Assembly (NCBI GenBank): GCA_003229915.1
Contig: QIGA01000082.1
Span: 1 to 12,636 of the forward strand
Origin: Chloroflexota bacterium
GTDB lineage: Bacteria > Chloroflexota > Dehalococcoidia > SZUA-161
Reading direction: 5' to 3'
Length of the DNA stretch: 12,636 nt
Shown: positions 1 to 6,360 of the stretch, piece after piece
Layout: the number at the start of each line of letters is the position of its first letter
Numbering within the stretch: the stretch's first letter is position 1
Notes under the pieces: generated by a model
What the model was told of the DNA's origin: nothing
The model's database searches: none
Seen by the model: the letters and a program-made list of their open reading frames with translations, nothing else
Made by a program: the position numbers and the translations under genes

Positions 1-489
1 CGCCAAAGCTATTTCAGGAGGATCGGCAATAAGACCGCTTCCCTGTTTGCGATGGCTACAGAGTCAGGCGGGATTGTCACTGAAGCTTCGGAGGAGGCCA
101 TACGGGCTCTCAGTAGCTATGGCTATAATCTGGGAATGGCCTTCCAGATCGTTGATGACGTTTTTGATTTCACGGCTGGCGAGGAGGAGTTGGGCAAGCC
201 AGTCGCAAGTGATCTGATCCAGGGGCACCTGACGCTCCCAGCCATCGTGCTTACAGAGCAGCATCCTGACGACAATCCGATTAAAGACATATTTGAACGC
301 AGACAGATGGAGCAAAACCTCGATCTAGCCATCGATATGATACGCAACTCAGAGATTGTTTCCGAATGTTACAGTGTCGCTCAGGGTTTCCTCACCGAGG
401 CGTGTCAGGCGTTGAGGATGTTTACCGAAGGCCCCTGCCGGCGTAAGCTGGTTGAGCTGGCGGATTATGTGGTTGAGCGCCGACAGTAG
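1..489 (+). CDS. Polyprenyl synthetase family protein, C-terminal part (5' end outside window)
   Basis: The frame is open from base 1, so the gene starts upstream and only its last 162 codons are visible. The second aspartate-rich motif of trans-isoprenyl diphosphate synthases is clear: QIVDDVFDF, with DDVFD encoded at 154-168. It binds Mg-diphosphate. After it comes the family's GKP-x-x-SDL-x-x-G-x-x-TLP stretch, with His where Lys is usual (GHLTLP). The upstream YFRRIGNKTASLFA segment also fits the family. These cytosolic enzymes condense isopentenyl diphosphate onto an allylic diphosphate to build quinone side chains or carrier lipids. Chain length cannot be judged because the first DDxxD region is missing. 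The gene ends with TAG inside the arm of a hairpin element and converges on the recO operon. Confidence 0.9.
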   Translation, partial: RQSYFRRIGNKTASLFAMATESGGIVTEASEEAIRALSSYGYNLGMAFQIVDDVFDFTAGEEELGKPVASDLIQGHLTLPAIVLTEQHPDDNPIKDIFERRQMEQNLDLAIDMIRNSEIVSECYSVAQGFLTEACQALRMFTEGPCRRKLVELADYVVERRQ

Positions 490-553
490 GGGCAGACCTG
501 TGTGTCTGTCCCAATCAAGGGACTGAGGGCGAACGCACCGGTTTGCCCCTTAC
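486..553. repeat. Twin-hairpin palindromic element between convergent genes
   Basis: Two adjacent hairpins are visible. The first has arms GGGGCAGAC (489-497) and GTCTGTCCC (504-512) around a 6-nt loop. The second has arms GGGCGAAC (527-534) and GTTTGCCC (541-548), also around a 6-nt loop. Each stem has one G-T mismatch or wobble. The outermost ends also pair: GTAGGGGCAGACC (486-498) against GGTTTGCCCCTTAC (540-553). The layout resembles REP/BIME-type interspersed elements. It may help end transcription from both sides, but no T-tract follows either stem, so a terminator role is only inferred. Confidence 0.6.
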
Positions 554-639
554 CCACGTAGATGATCGAGGAACTCCAGAGACTTCACATCACGCTCCAG
601 AAGATAGCGGATATACCATCTGATCAACTGCTCCACCTA
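550..639 (-). other. recO: Separated C-terminal coding tail of recO, beyond an in-frame amber codon
   Basis: Reading on past the TAG at 637-639 in the recO frame gives 28 further sense codons before TAA at 550-552. They include WYIRYLLERDVKSLEFL, which matches the usual RecO C-terminal helix (a Y-x-x-Y-L-x-R-x-x-K-S-x-x-F-L pattern). With this tail the protein would be 251 codons long, the normal family length. The tail has no obvious ribosome binding site of its own. It is most likely the severed end of recO, through a point mutation (CAG or GAG to TAG), a sequencing error or a rare readthrough context. Confidence 0.8.
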
Positions 640-1305
640 ATGGGACAAGTCGCTTCTCATCCGCAGGCGTCTGGCGGACGTGTGGTCATTACTGAGCAGG
701 AATCTCATGACCTTGAGAGCATCAACCGAGATCGGGCGAACCACAGGCTCCTTTCCAGCGCAGTCAGGGCAAAAGCTACCTCCGCTGATGGCACTGAACA
801 GGTTCCTTTGTGGTGTAAGGGGAGATTTGCAACCCAGGCAATGGTAGAGCTCCGGCTGGTAGCCGAGGTGGCTTAGAAGTTGGAGTTCAAAGTGCCTGAG
901 GACCAGCGCGGAATTTCGTGCCGTGCATAACCACAGTAGGTCGGCGTTCAGCAATCTATATATAGGATAATTTTCAACCTCCTCCGCAGTGAATTGGTCC
1001 AGAAGCTCTGCGACGTAAAAGGCACAGCTTATGCGGTTGAGGTCGCTCTTCAGAGGGAGAAAGCTCTCGATTGATTGGCTCTGAGTGATGATATCCAGGT
1101 TCCGCCCCTGAGCTAGGAGCAGAGCGCTCCGAGTCAAGAGGTCGAGGTGTCCGCCAAGCTTGCTCTTCAGTCTTCGCACACCCTTTGCTACTGCTCTGAT
1201 CTTGCCGTGGTTTGGTGTGTACAGGGTGATGATGCTGTCCGCTTCGCCCAGATTGATTCGCTTGAGAACAATAGCCTCAGTCTTGTATACACGTGGCCTG
1301 GCCAT
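637..1305 (-). CDS. recO: DNA repair protein RecO, ending early at an in-frame TAG
   Basis: RecO binds single-stranded DNA and, with RecR, loads RecA at gaps. The N-terminal OB-fold region (about residues 1-80) opens with the typical RVYKTEAIVLKRINLGEADS. A Cys4 zinc module follows: CLGC at residues 156-159 and CPDC at 179-182, with GYQPEL just before it. The ATG start at 1305 lies 15 nt after the stop of the upstream radical SAM gene, so it belongs to the same operon, although its Shine-Dalgarno sequence is weak. The frame stops after 222 codons, about 28 short of the family norm. The missing C-terminal helix is encoded directly downstream in the same frame. If the stop is real, the product lacks part of its helical C-terminal domain and may be impaired. 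Confidence 0.88.
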   Translation of the reverse strand: MARPRVYKTEAIVLKRINLGEADSIITLYTPNHGKIRAVAKGVRRLKSKLGGHLDLLTRSALLLAQGRNLDIITQSQSIESFLPLKSDLNRISCAFYVAELLDQFTAEEVENYPIYRLLNADLLWLCTARNSALVLRHFELQLLSHLGYQPELYHCLGCKSPLTPQRNLFSAISGGSFCPDCAGKEPVVRPISVDALKVMRFLLSNDHTSARRLRMRSDLSH

Positions 1306-1320
1306 CGCAGTTCGGAGCTG

Positions 1321-2883
1321 TCACGCAGCCTGTTCCTGGGAGCTAGCTACCATATCCAAACCTGCCTCTTTCTGTTCCCCGTTTCTGCTATATAAGGTTG
1401 ATCGATGGATGTTATTCATGGAGCAGAAGGGGATCAGTCTGGGTTTCCCTTCTTTGTCGATGACCCCGAAGTGGAGGGCGCAGTTGTTGACTCGATCCAT
1501 GTCGAAATTGTAAGGGTCCATAAAATGCATTATTCCTATTGTGAGCCACTGTCCTGGAAGCCATTCCGTCAGGACCCATTTGATAGACTTCCTGCCTTTG
1601 GTCATCAATAGAATACGCGAGAGCTTTAACCACAGCCGGGGATTGACGTATCTTATCAAGCTGGTTGCGAGAGTCCACATGATTCTTGGTTGGGACCAAT
1701 TAAGGGCAAAGGCCCTACTCATTGTGGCGTGGAACGCTTCGTTCTTTATATAGCGCGGCACGGGATCCAGCTTGCCACGTGAGTGGTCGACTATGGTTAT
1801 TAGCCCGCAGTGGGGGTGGACACAGAAGTCTTGATGCTGCCCCCCCTTGGTCATCATTCGAGACATCGTCTGGTTCATCGGGAGCGCGAAGAAATCGCTT
1901 TTCTTGATCTGTCCCCCGGTTTGCTCTTCGGCCATCCTCGTGACATCCGGGCATGTTATTCTCATCTCTTTCAATTGAGTCGTGTCTATTCGTCCTGAGA
2001 AGCTGACAGGCTGGAAGACGAGAAACTTGATCACATCTGAGTTTTCGGCGGCGTATCTTATCATGTCGCCAACTTGATGGTCATTGACTCCTTTTGCCAG
2101 CGTGGGGATGAGTGCAATCTTGCCGTAGCCTATCTTTCGGGCATTTTCGAGGACCTTTTGCTTCAGCGGCCACAGGTCTTGCCCTCTTGTTTTGAGGTAC
2201 GGTTCGGACGTGACGCCATCGAATTGCAGATAAATCCATGTGCCGGAGTCTCGCAGTTTCTTAAAGTAGTCGATGTCCTCTGCGAGCCTCAGTCCGTTAG
2301 TCATGGTCAGGACATAGTCAAAACCGTGCGCCTTCTCCATTTCGATTATTTCTGGAAGGTCGTCTCTCAGAGTTGGCTCGCCACCGCTGTTTCCGACTGC
2401 CCTGACCCTCATAGGATAGTTATTCTGCTGCGTGTATTCCAAGATCGACCGTATCTGTTCCAGGCTCAGGCCACCGGAATCGTTTAGCTCACCGGCGCGA
2501 GCGTAGCAGATCGGGCACCGTAGGTTGCATCTGGTAGTTAGTTCCATGATCAGCAGAATTGTGTGCGTCTGGTGGTTCTGACACAGGCCGCAGTCAAGGG
2601 GGCAACCAAGCTTTGATTCTATCGGCTGATGCAAGCCAGTGCCGTGATCTCGGAACTTCTCCGCTCTCGCATATTCGTCATAGTCGCTCCAATAAATATC
2701 CTCGAAGCTTCCGTGGTCGGGGCAGCTCTTTCTCATGAGCACCTGTCCGTCGACCTCCCATAGTTCAGCGTCCAGGATTCTCAGATCTTCGGGGCAGAGG
2801 GATTTCGTCGCCTTGAGGAAGTTCCCATGGGCGGCCTGAGTTTGTATAATTCTGCTCTTGTCTATCGGTTTCTCTGCCAGCAC
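1321..2883 (-). CDS. Radical SAM protein of the tetraether lipid synthase (Tes, MJ0619) / COG1964 family
   Basis: With a GTG start at 2883 the protein has 520 residues. The radical SAM cluster motif is CNLRCPIC (Cys119, 123, 126), followed by GGEPTLR (about 167-173). Other cysteines match this family: SLCPED (Cys30), KSCPDHG (Cys54), GCPLDCGLC (Cys94, 98, 101), DFCVHPHC (Cys354, 359), and C-terminal Cys468 and Cys487 in an IPFCS context. The last part, MHFMDPYNFD, is also typical. Such extra cysteines bind auxiliary iron or Fe-S centres in the archaeal Tes enzyme, which joins isoprenoid lipid tails by C-C bonds. An in-frame ATG at 2928 would overlap recR, but AGGAGG at 2892-2897 sits 8 nt before the GTG, so GTG is preferred. 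Family membership is well supported. The actual substrate here is unknown, and the gene sits in a DNA repair operon. Confidence 0.85.
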   Translation of the reverse strand: MLAEKPIDKSRIIQTQAAHGNFLKATKSLCPEDLRILDAELWEVDGQVLMRKSCPDHGSFEDIYWSDYDEYARAEKFRDHGTGLHQPIESKLGCPLDCGLCQNHQTHTILLIMELTTRCNLRCPICYARAGELNDSGGLSLEQIRSILEYTQQNNYPMRVRAVGNSGGEPTLRDDLPEIIEMEKAHGFDYVLTMTNGLRLAEDIDYFKKLRDSGTWIYLQFDGVTSEPYLKTRGQDLWPLKQKVLENARKIGYGKIALIPTLAKGVNDHQVGDMIRYAAENSDVIKFLVFQPVSFSGRIDTTQLKEMRITCPDVTRMAEEQTGGQIKKSDFFALPMNQTMSRMMTKGGQHQDFCVHPHCGLITIVDHSRGKLDPVPRYIKNEAFHATMSRAFALNWSQPRIMWTLATSLIRYVNPRLWLKLSRILLMTKGRKSIKWVLTEWLPGQWLTIGIMHFMDPYNFDMDRVNNCALHFGVIDKEGKPRLIPFCSMNNIHRSTLYSRNGEQKEAGLDMVASSQEQAA

Positions 2884-2891
2884 TATAGCGT

Positions 2892-2897
2892 CCTCCT
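2892..2897 (-). promoter_or_regulatory. Shine-Dalgarno site deciding the GTG start of the Tes-like gene
   Basis: A perfect AGGAGG on the minus strand ends 8 nt before the GTG at 2883 and begins just after the recR TGA (2900-2902). It favours a 16-nt recR-to-Tes gap over a 29-nt overlap from the upstream ATG at 2928. Confidence 0.7.
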
Positions 2898-2899
2898 CT

Positions 2900-3511
2900 T
2901 CACATCGGTTGCCTGCCCTCAAGAGCATGTGTGAGGGTTACTTCGTCGGCGTATTCGAGGTCGCCACCCACGGGTAGCCCGCGGGCAAGTCTGGTCACAC
3001 GAAGCCCCAGGGGAGAAAGTAACCTCTGGATGTACATTGCCGTTGCCTCTCCCTCAAGGTTGGGGTTGGTAGCCAGGATAACCTCTTCGACTGAGCCTGT
3101 CTCAATTCGCTCCATAAGCTCTTTTAGCTTCAGGTCTCCAGGGCCGATACCGTCCATAGGAGAGAGCACACCGTGGAGAACGTGATATAGTCCCTTGTAC
3201 CGGCCGGTGCGCTCCAGGGCAAGGAGGTCCAGGGGTTCCTTGACGACACAGATGATGTTGTGGTGTCGTTCCTCGCTGGTGCAGATGGCGCACGGATCGG
3301 AGTCCGCAATGTTCTGGCATGAGGAGCATAGAACTGTCTCATCCTTGACTGCGATTATTGCCTCGGCCAGAGATCGCGCCTCGGTTTCGGGCATGCGCAG
3401 CAGGTAATAGGCAAGACGTGCAGCGCTCTTCGGCCCAATACCGGGGAGCTTGCCTAACTCCTCAATTAGCCGGGACACTGGTTCAGCAGCAGGCATAAAA
3501 CCGATTCTCAA
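2900..3511 (-). CDS. recR: Recombination protein RecR
   Basis: RecR is a ring- or clamp-forming partner of RecO and RecF in single-strand gap repair. All parts are visible in the 203-residue frame. There is a helix-hairpin-helix with KLPGIGPKSAARLA (about 21-34) and a Cys4 zinc finger with CSSC (62-65) and CAIC (74-77). The Toprim domain runs from ICVVKEPLDLLALE (about 87-100), with acidic residues in NLEGEATAMY (151-160). The usual C-terminal RLARGLPVGGDLEYAD is present. The frame can start at TTG 3511, which has AGAGGAG about 10 nt upstream, or at ATG 3496. The ATG form begins MPAAEPVSRLI and fits family N-termini better but has a poor ribosome site. The order dnaX-ebfC-recR is widely conserved in bacteria. 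The 68-nt gap to ebfC shows no clear signal. Confidence 0.96.
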   Translation of the reverse strand: MRIGFMPAAEPVSRLIEELGKLPGIGPKSAARLAYYLLRMPETEARSLAEAIIAVKDETVLCSSCQNIADSDPCAICTSEERHHNIICVVKEPLDLLALERTGRYKGLYHVLHGVLSPMDGIGPGDLKLKELMERIETGSVEEVILATNPNLEGEATAMYIQRLLSPLGLRVTRLARGLPVGGDLEYADEVTLTHALEGRQPM

Positions 3512-3579
3512 ACCCTCGAAACTCCTCTTATTATTTTGAATTTCCGGGAAACTGATGGCTGCAGCGAAGAGAAAAAGGT

Positions 3580-3888
3580 TCAGGTTAACCCAGGGATATT
3601 AAGTCCTCCAGTTATGGCTCCAAGTTGGCTGGCGGCGAGCTCTCTGGCTTTCTCTATTCCCTCGTTTACAGCAGTCAGTACCAGGTCTTCAAGCATCTCA
3701 ATATCATCGGGATCGACAGCCTCAGGCGAGATCTTGATAGAGCATAACTGTTGATGTCCGCTGACAACTACAGTTACAGCGCCACCGCCAGAACTAGCCT
3801 CTACAGTGGCTTCCCCCAACTCCTCTTGGGCTTTAAGCAGTTTCGCTTGCATCTGCTGCGCTTGGCGCAGAATGTTCTTATCCATCAC
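3580..3888 (-). CDS. ebfC: Nucleoid-associated protein of the YbaB/EbfC family
   Basis: This is a 102-residue protein of normal family size. It has an N-terminal amphipathic helix rich in Q, K and M (NILRQAQQMQAKLLKAQEEL), then ASSGGGAVTVVVSGHQQL and SIKISPEAVDPDDIEMLEDL, all hallmarks of YbaB/EbfC. Members form dimers that bind DNA, and the gene commonly sits between dnaX and recR, as here. The start is either GTG 3888 or ATG 3885. The ribosome site GAGGAGGAG (3897-3905) lies within the last three Glu codons of dnaX, 8 nt before the GTG and 11 nt before the ATG. The two genes are only 5 nt apart, which suggests coupled translation. Confidence 0.94.
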   Translation of the reverse strand: MMDKNILRQAQQMQAKLLKAQEELGEATVEASSGGGAVTVVVSGHQQLCSIKISPEAVDPDDIEMLEDLVLTAVNEGIEKARELAASQLGAITGGLNIPGLT

Positions 3889-3893
3889 TTTGC

Positions 3894-5500
3894 CTACTCC
3901 TCCTCGATAATCCGGCCTCCCAGCTTCACAGCTTCACTTACCACGGGATGATATGCTTGCGGTTGCGACTTGGCTTCCTTGTCCTTCCTGGGGGTCAAGA
4001 TGCACCGTACTTGGTAAGGAACTCCGAATACATCTTGTAGCTTCTTTTCCACAAGGTGGCGGTATTTGCGATCCTCGATCTTGGCTCTTTGGAAATCCCA
4101 ATAGAAGCCTAGGACCAGGGTATCGCCTTCGAGCGCCACTGCCTCGCAAGAGCTTCTTAGCAGCGCATCCAGGTTACCACTGGAGCCCATCCCGCGGCAA
4201 GCGTTGACGAACTGGCCCCAATGTTGACGAATATCCTCAATGTTCTGAGGTTGCTGGGTCACAGGAGACTCAGCAACTTCTGTCATTGGAGGCTCGTCGC
4301 TTGCAGGCGTCGCAGCTTCGAGAATTTCTTGTTTTTGGTCCATCGGCTCGTGACTGGGTTGATTCGTATCCACCGCTGGTGTTGCAATAACCTCTTCCTT
4401 GGAAGGGGCAACCTCGATAGGCTTTCCAGTTGCGGGCAGGGAGCAATCCACCAGGGCAAGTTCTAAAGACAGCGTGGATTGAGGATCTGTACGGAAATCA
4501 ACTTGGGTAAATAGTTTGATTGCTTTTGATAGCTCCGCCATCGATACAATACTCGCCAGTTGCCTCATCTCGGATACTACCTCTGGGGGGAAGTCGATAT
4601 TCTCTTCCACACCGCCCTTGAGCATGAGTAATCCTCGTAAATGTTCCACTAGGCCCTGGTTGAACTGCCTGAGGTCGATTCCATCGACCGAAACGCTGTT
4701 TATGGTGGCCAACCCCGCGGGGATGTCTTTTCTCAGAATGTACTCTGTTAGCTGGTGAATGCGTATATCGCTGATGACGCCCAGCTTCTCATTAACCTGC
4801 TCGAGGCCGAAATCCGAGCCATAGTGAAGAATAATCTGCTCCAGCAAGTTCTCGGCATCCCGAAGACTCCCTGTGGCAGCTTTAGCGATAAGGTCGAGGG
4901 ACTGTGTCTCTGCGTGTATGCCCTCATGCTCGCAGATCTCTCTCAGTTTGCTCACGGTGTCTGATTTGGTGAGACGGCGAAAATCGAACCGCTGACATCT
5001 GGAAAGGATAGTCAGAGGTATCTTGTGTATCTCGGTGGTTGCTAACACGAAGATAGCATGGGGTGGTGGCTCCTCAAGTGTCTTGAGTAAGGCATTGAAC
5101 GCGGGCTCAGTAAGCATGTGCACTTCATCTATGATATAGACCTTGTACTTCGCTGAGTTGGGAGCGAAATTTATCTTCTCGCGGAGGGCACGGATCTCAT
5201 CGATACCCCGGTTGGAGGCACCGTCGATCTCCACCAGGTCCAGGGCCCGCCCTTCGTTAATGGCCTGACACATGCTGCAGGTATTACACGGCTTCTCCTG
5301 CTCATCGCTGAGGCAATTGATCGCCTTGGCCAGGATTCTGCCCGTGCTGGTCTTGCCTGTACCCCGAGGCCCACAGAAGAGGTAGGCATGTGCTATCCTG
5401 TTTTAAGAGCGTTGGTCAGGGTTTGTGTAACTGGCCCTTGCCCTACCACCTGGGATAGAGTTTGCGGCCGCCATTTCCGATAGAAGACCTGTGTAGCCAT
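3894..5500 (-). CDS. dnaX: DNA polymerase III subunit gamma/tau (DnaX), frameshifted near its N-terminus
   Basis: DnaX is the AAA+ ATPase of the clamp loader. The true start is ATG 5500, giving MATQVFYRKWRPQTLSQVVG, the classic DnaX N-terminus. That frame hits TAG at 5393-5395 after 35 codons. The rest of the protein continues in another frame from IAHAYLFCGPRGTGKTS (from 5396), with no start codon at the break. Numbering as repaired (about 536 residues): Walker A GPRGTGKT (45-52); zinc cysteines 64, 73, 76, 79; Walker B YIIDEVH (124-129 region); sensor 1 FVLATTE (152-158); SRC arginine finger (168-170). An acidic, Pro-rich linker covers about 362-420 before a short C-terminal domain. The gene is first in its operon. 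As dnaX is essential, an assembly or sequencing indel is the likeliest cause of the break. Confidence 0.92.
5393..5407 (-). other. dnaX: Frameshift point in dnaX
   Basis: On the coding strand the sequence reads CTT AAA ACA GGA TAG, while the conserved continuation needs ATA GCA CAT (I-A-H). Restoring one extra CAGG unit (ACAGGCAGGATAGCA) gives NALKTGRIAHAYLF, with the family's usual six residues between NAL and HAYLF. A single extra A in the A-run would also restore the frame but gives one residue fewer. Loss of one unit of a tandem CAGG repeat is therefore the better explanation. Confidence 0.75.
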
Positions 5501-5553
5501 GATGCCTCAATACTACCGAATGTCACTTGAACGAGTCACTGATCCTACCTGCT

Positions 5554-5582
5554 ATTATATCTTAAGGGGTCTAGTTGTTCAA
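5554..5582 (-). promoter_or_regulatory. Sigma70-type promoter for the dnaX-ebfC-recR-radical SAM-recO operon
   Basis: On the minus strand a consensus -10 box TATAAT (5554-5559) lies exactly 17 nt after a -35 box TTGAAC (5577-5582; four of six bases match TTGACA). A start site near 5547 would leave a leader of about 47 nt before the dnaX ATG at 5500. No other strong promoter was noticed within the operon. Confidence 0.7.
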
Positions 5583-5610
5583 TCAAAAGAAGAGGCCCCG
5601 AAATAGCGAT

Positions 5611-5625
5611 TGGCTTTAAAAGCCA
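5611..5625. repeat. Short perfect palindrome (7-bp arms)
   Basis: TGGCTTT and AAAGCCA flank a single central base. The site lies upstream of the dnaX -35 box, where it could act as a protein-binding site. It has too little loop and no T-run to be a standard terminator. Confidence 0.4.
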
Positions 5626-5639
5626 GAATTTTGGGTGTA

Positions 5640-5663
5640 ATTGCGAGCGCAGCGAAGCAATCT
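5640..5663. repeat. REP-like sequence of the ATTGCGAGC-x-CGAAGCAATCT type
   Basis: ATTGCGAGCG and CGAAGCAATCT form an imperfect inverted pair ending in ATTGC/GCAAT. Close variants of this sequence are common as interspersed palindromes in many bacterial genomes (general knowledge, not searched here). It is non-coding. Confidence 0.5.
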
Positions 5664-5674
5664 CACGAGCGTTA

Positions 5675-5694
5675 GGGCGTTCCATGGAACGCCC
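5675..5694. repeat. Perfect 20-bp palindrome centred on CCATGG
   Basis: GGGCGTTCCA is followed directly by its exact reverse complement, TGGAACGCCC. The flanks GTTA and CTAC resemble the GTAGGGGC/GCCCCTAC ends of the twin-hairpin element at 486-553, so both may belong to one family of interspersed repeats. Confidence 0.55.
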
Positions 5695-5803
5695 CTACAC
5701 CCCGCGCTCCCACCACCCTTAGACTGGGATGTAGCAACTGACTGGTGTTCTGATCGCTATTTTTGGGACATAAAAGGGAGTAATGAATTGGGGTGGTGTC
5801 ACG

Positions 5804-6271
5804 TCAGGTATGTCTGGAGACTTTCGCCTCCATGGCCCTCATCCTCCGCTCAGCTTCAGGCTCGGCGTGATCATATCCCAGAAGGTGTAGCGTGCCATGA
5901 GCGACTAAGAGAGCTAGCTCGCGCTCCAGGGGGTGATTGTGTTCTTCAGCCTGTCTCTCGGCCTGGCGGTAGGAAATAATGATCTCCCCGAGACTGACGG
6001 TGCTGTTTGGGGGCATAATAAAATTCTCGCCTTCGGCGTTACCGGGTTCAGAGAAAGCGAAGGCGAGCACATCAGTGCTGGCATCGACTCCCCGATAGCT
6101 ACGATTGAGCTTTTGGACAGTGTCATCGCTGGCGATGGCCAGCCCGATGTCCACTGGCTCACTTACGCCGGCAGCGACTAGGGTATTCTCTACCAATTGC
6201 CTGAGCCAATCCTCGTTCACTAAGCCGACAAAGTCGTCCTCGGCTTGAATACTCAGCTCGCACCTAAACAT
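5804..6271 (-). CDS. ybeY: Endoribonuclease YbeY (rRNA maturation factor)
   Basis: YbeY is a zinc-dependent single-strand RNase that acts in 16S rRNA 3' processing and ribosome quality control. The 155-residue protein has the diagnostic zinc motif HGTLHLLGYDH, with ligands His125, His129 and His135. It also has STDVLAFAF (65-73) and VSLGEIIIS (92-100), both conserved in the family. The length is normal. The ATG at 6271 follows nuoN by 89 nt, a larger gap than those inside the nuo operon, and a candidate promoter lies in it. The Shine-Dalgarno is weak (GGGG about 8 nt upstream). Being next to nuo genes rather than phoH or era is a little unusual. Confidence 0.95.
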   Translation of the reverse strand: MFRCELSIQAEDDFVGLVNEDWLRQLVENTLVAAGVSEPVDIGLAIASDDTVQKLNRSYRGVDASTDVLAFAFSEPGNAEGENFIMPPNSTVSLGEIIISYRQAERQAEEHNHPLERELALLVAHGTLHLLGYDHAEPEAERRMRAMEAKVSRHT

Positions 6272-6289
6272 AGTATTTACCCCGATGAG

Positions 6290-6318
6290 ATAATATCATG
6301 TCAGGAACCGGAGGGCAA
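6290..6318 (-). promoter_or_regulatory. Candidate extended -10 promoter for ybeY
   Basis: On the minus strand TATTAT (6290-6295) is preceded by TGA, forming an extended -10 element. TTGCCC (6313-6318) lies 17 nt upstream as a four-of-six -35 box. The predicted start would be only about a dozen bases before the ybeY ATG. The match is decent but unproven, and ybeY may simply be read with nuoN. Confidence 0.4.
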
Positions 6319-6360
6319 AATATGAGGTCGATCAACAAGCAGTGGTTTGAGGCGGAACTG

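Larger units (their letters stand above)
5596..5767. repeat. Possible MITE-like element with about 15-bp terminal inverted repeats
   Basis: CCCCGAAATAGCGAT (5596-5610) and ATCGCTATTTTTGGG (5753-5767) are inverted copies matching at 13 of 15 positions. The inner 10 bp (5601-5610 and 5753-5762) match perfectly. The 172-bp unit contains three smaller palindromes and no coding capacity. No convincing target-site duplication was seen, so a mobile origin is only a suggestion. Confidence 0.4.
5501..5803. other. Intergenic region between ybeY and dnaX: promoter plus palindromic repeats
   Basis: No gene is supported in these 303 bases. They hold the leader and promoter of dnaX (5501-5582), then a set of palindromes (5596-5767). 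The last stretch, 5768-5803, shows nothing recognisable. No stem followed by a T-run was found after ybeY, so how the nuo-ybeY transcript ends is not visible. Confidence 0.6.

Noticed and set aside
637..639. Pyrrolysine or genome-wide amber readthrough at the recO TAG
   Set aside because: At least seven other genes in the window end with TAG at family-typical lengths, so TAG acts as a normal stop here.
562..876. Plus-strand open frame of about 104 codons opposite recO
   Set aside because: It is antisense to clear RecO coding sequence on the other strand, including the severed C-terminal tail. It shows no recognisable protein motif and no good ribosome site.
5171..5389. Minus-strand frame starting at an ATG just after the dnaX TAG, as a possible restart
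   Set aside because: It reads through the P-loop region in the wrong frame and yields a Ser/Arg-rich sequence unlike DnaX. The conserved protein is in a different frame.
5396..5410. Programmed -1 ribosomal frameshifting at the A-run in dnaX
   Set aside because: The codons CTT AAA would re-pair as TCT TAA after a -1 slip, which is a poor match and not an X-XXY-YYZ heptamer. The restored protein would also be one residue short against the family. An indel is simpler.
5611..5640. Rho-independent terminator after ybeY
   Set aside because: The 7-bp palindrome has almost no loop, is AT-rich in its centre and is not followed by a T-run on the minus strand.
5641..5979. Plus-strand open frame across the repeat island and the 3' end of ybeY
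   Set aside because: It translates non-coding palindromes and then the antisense of ybeY. No domain or ribosome site supports it.
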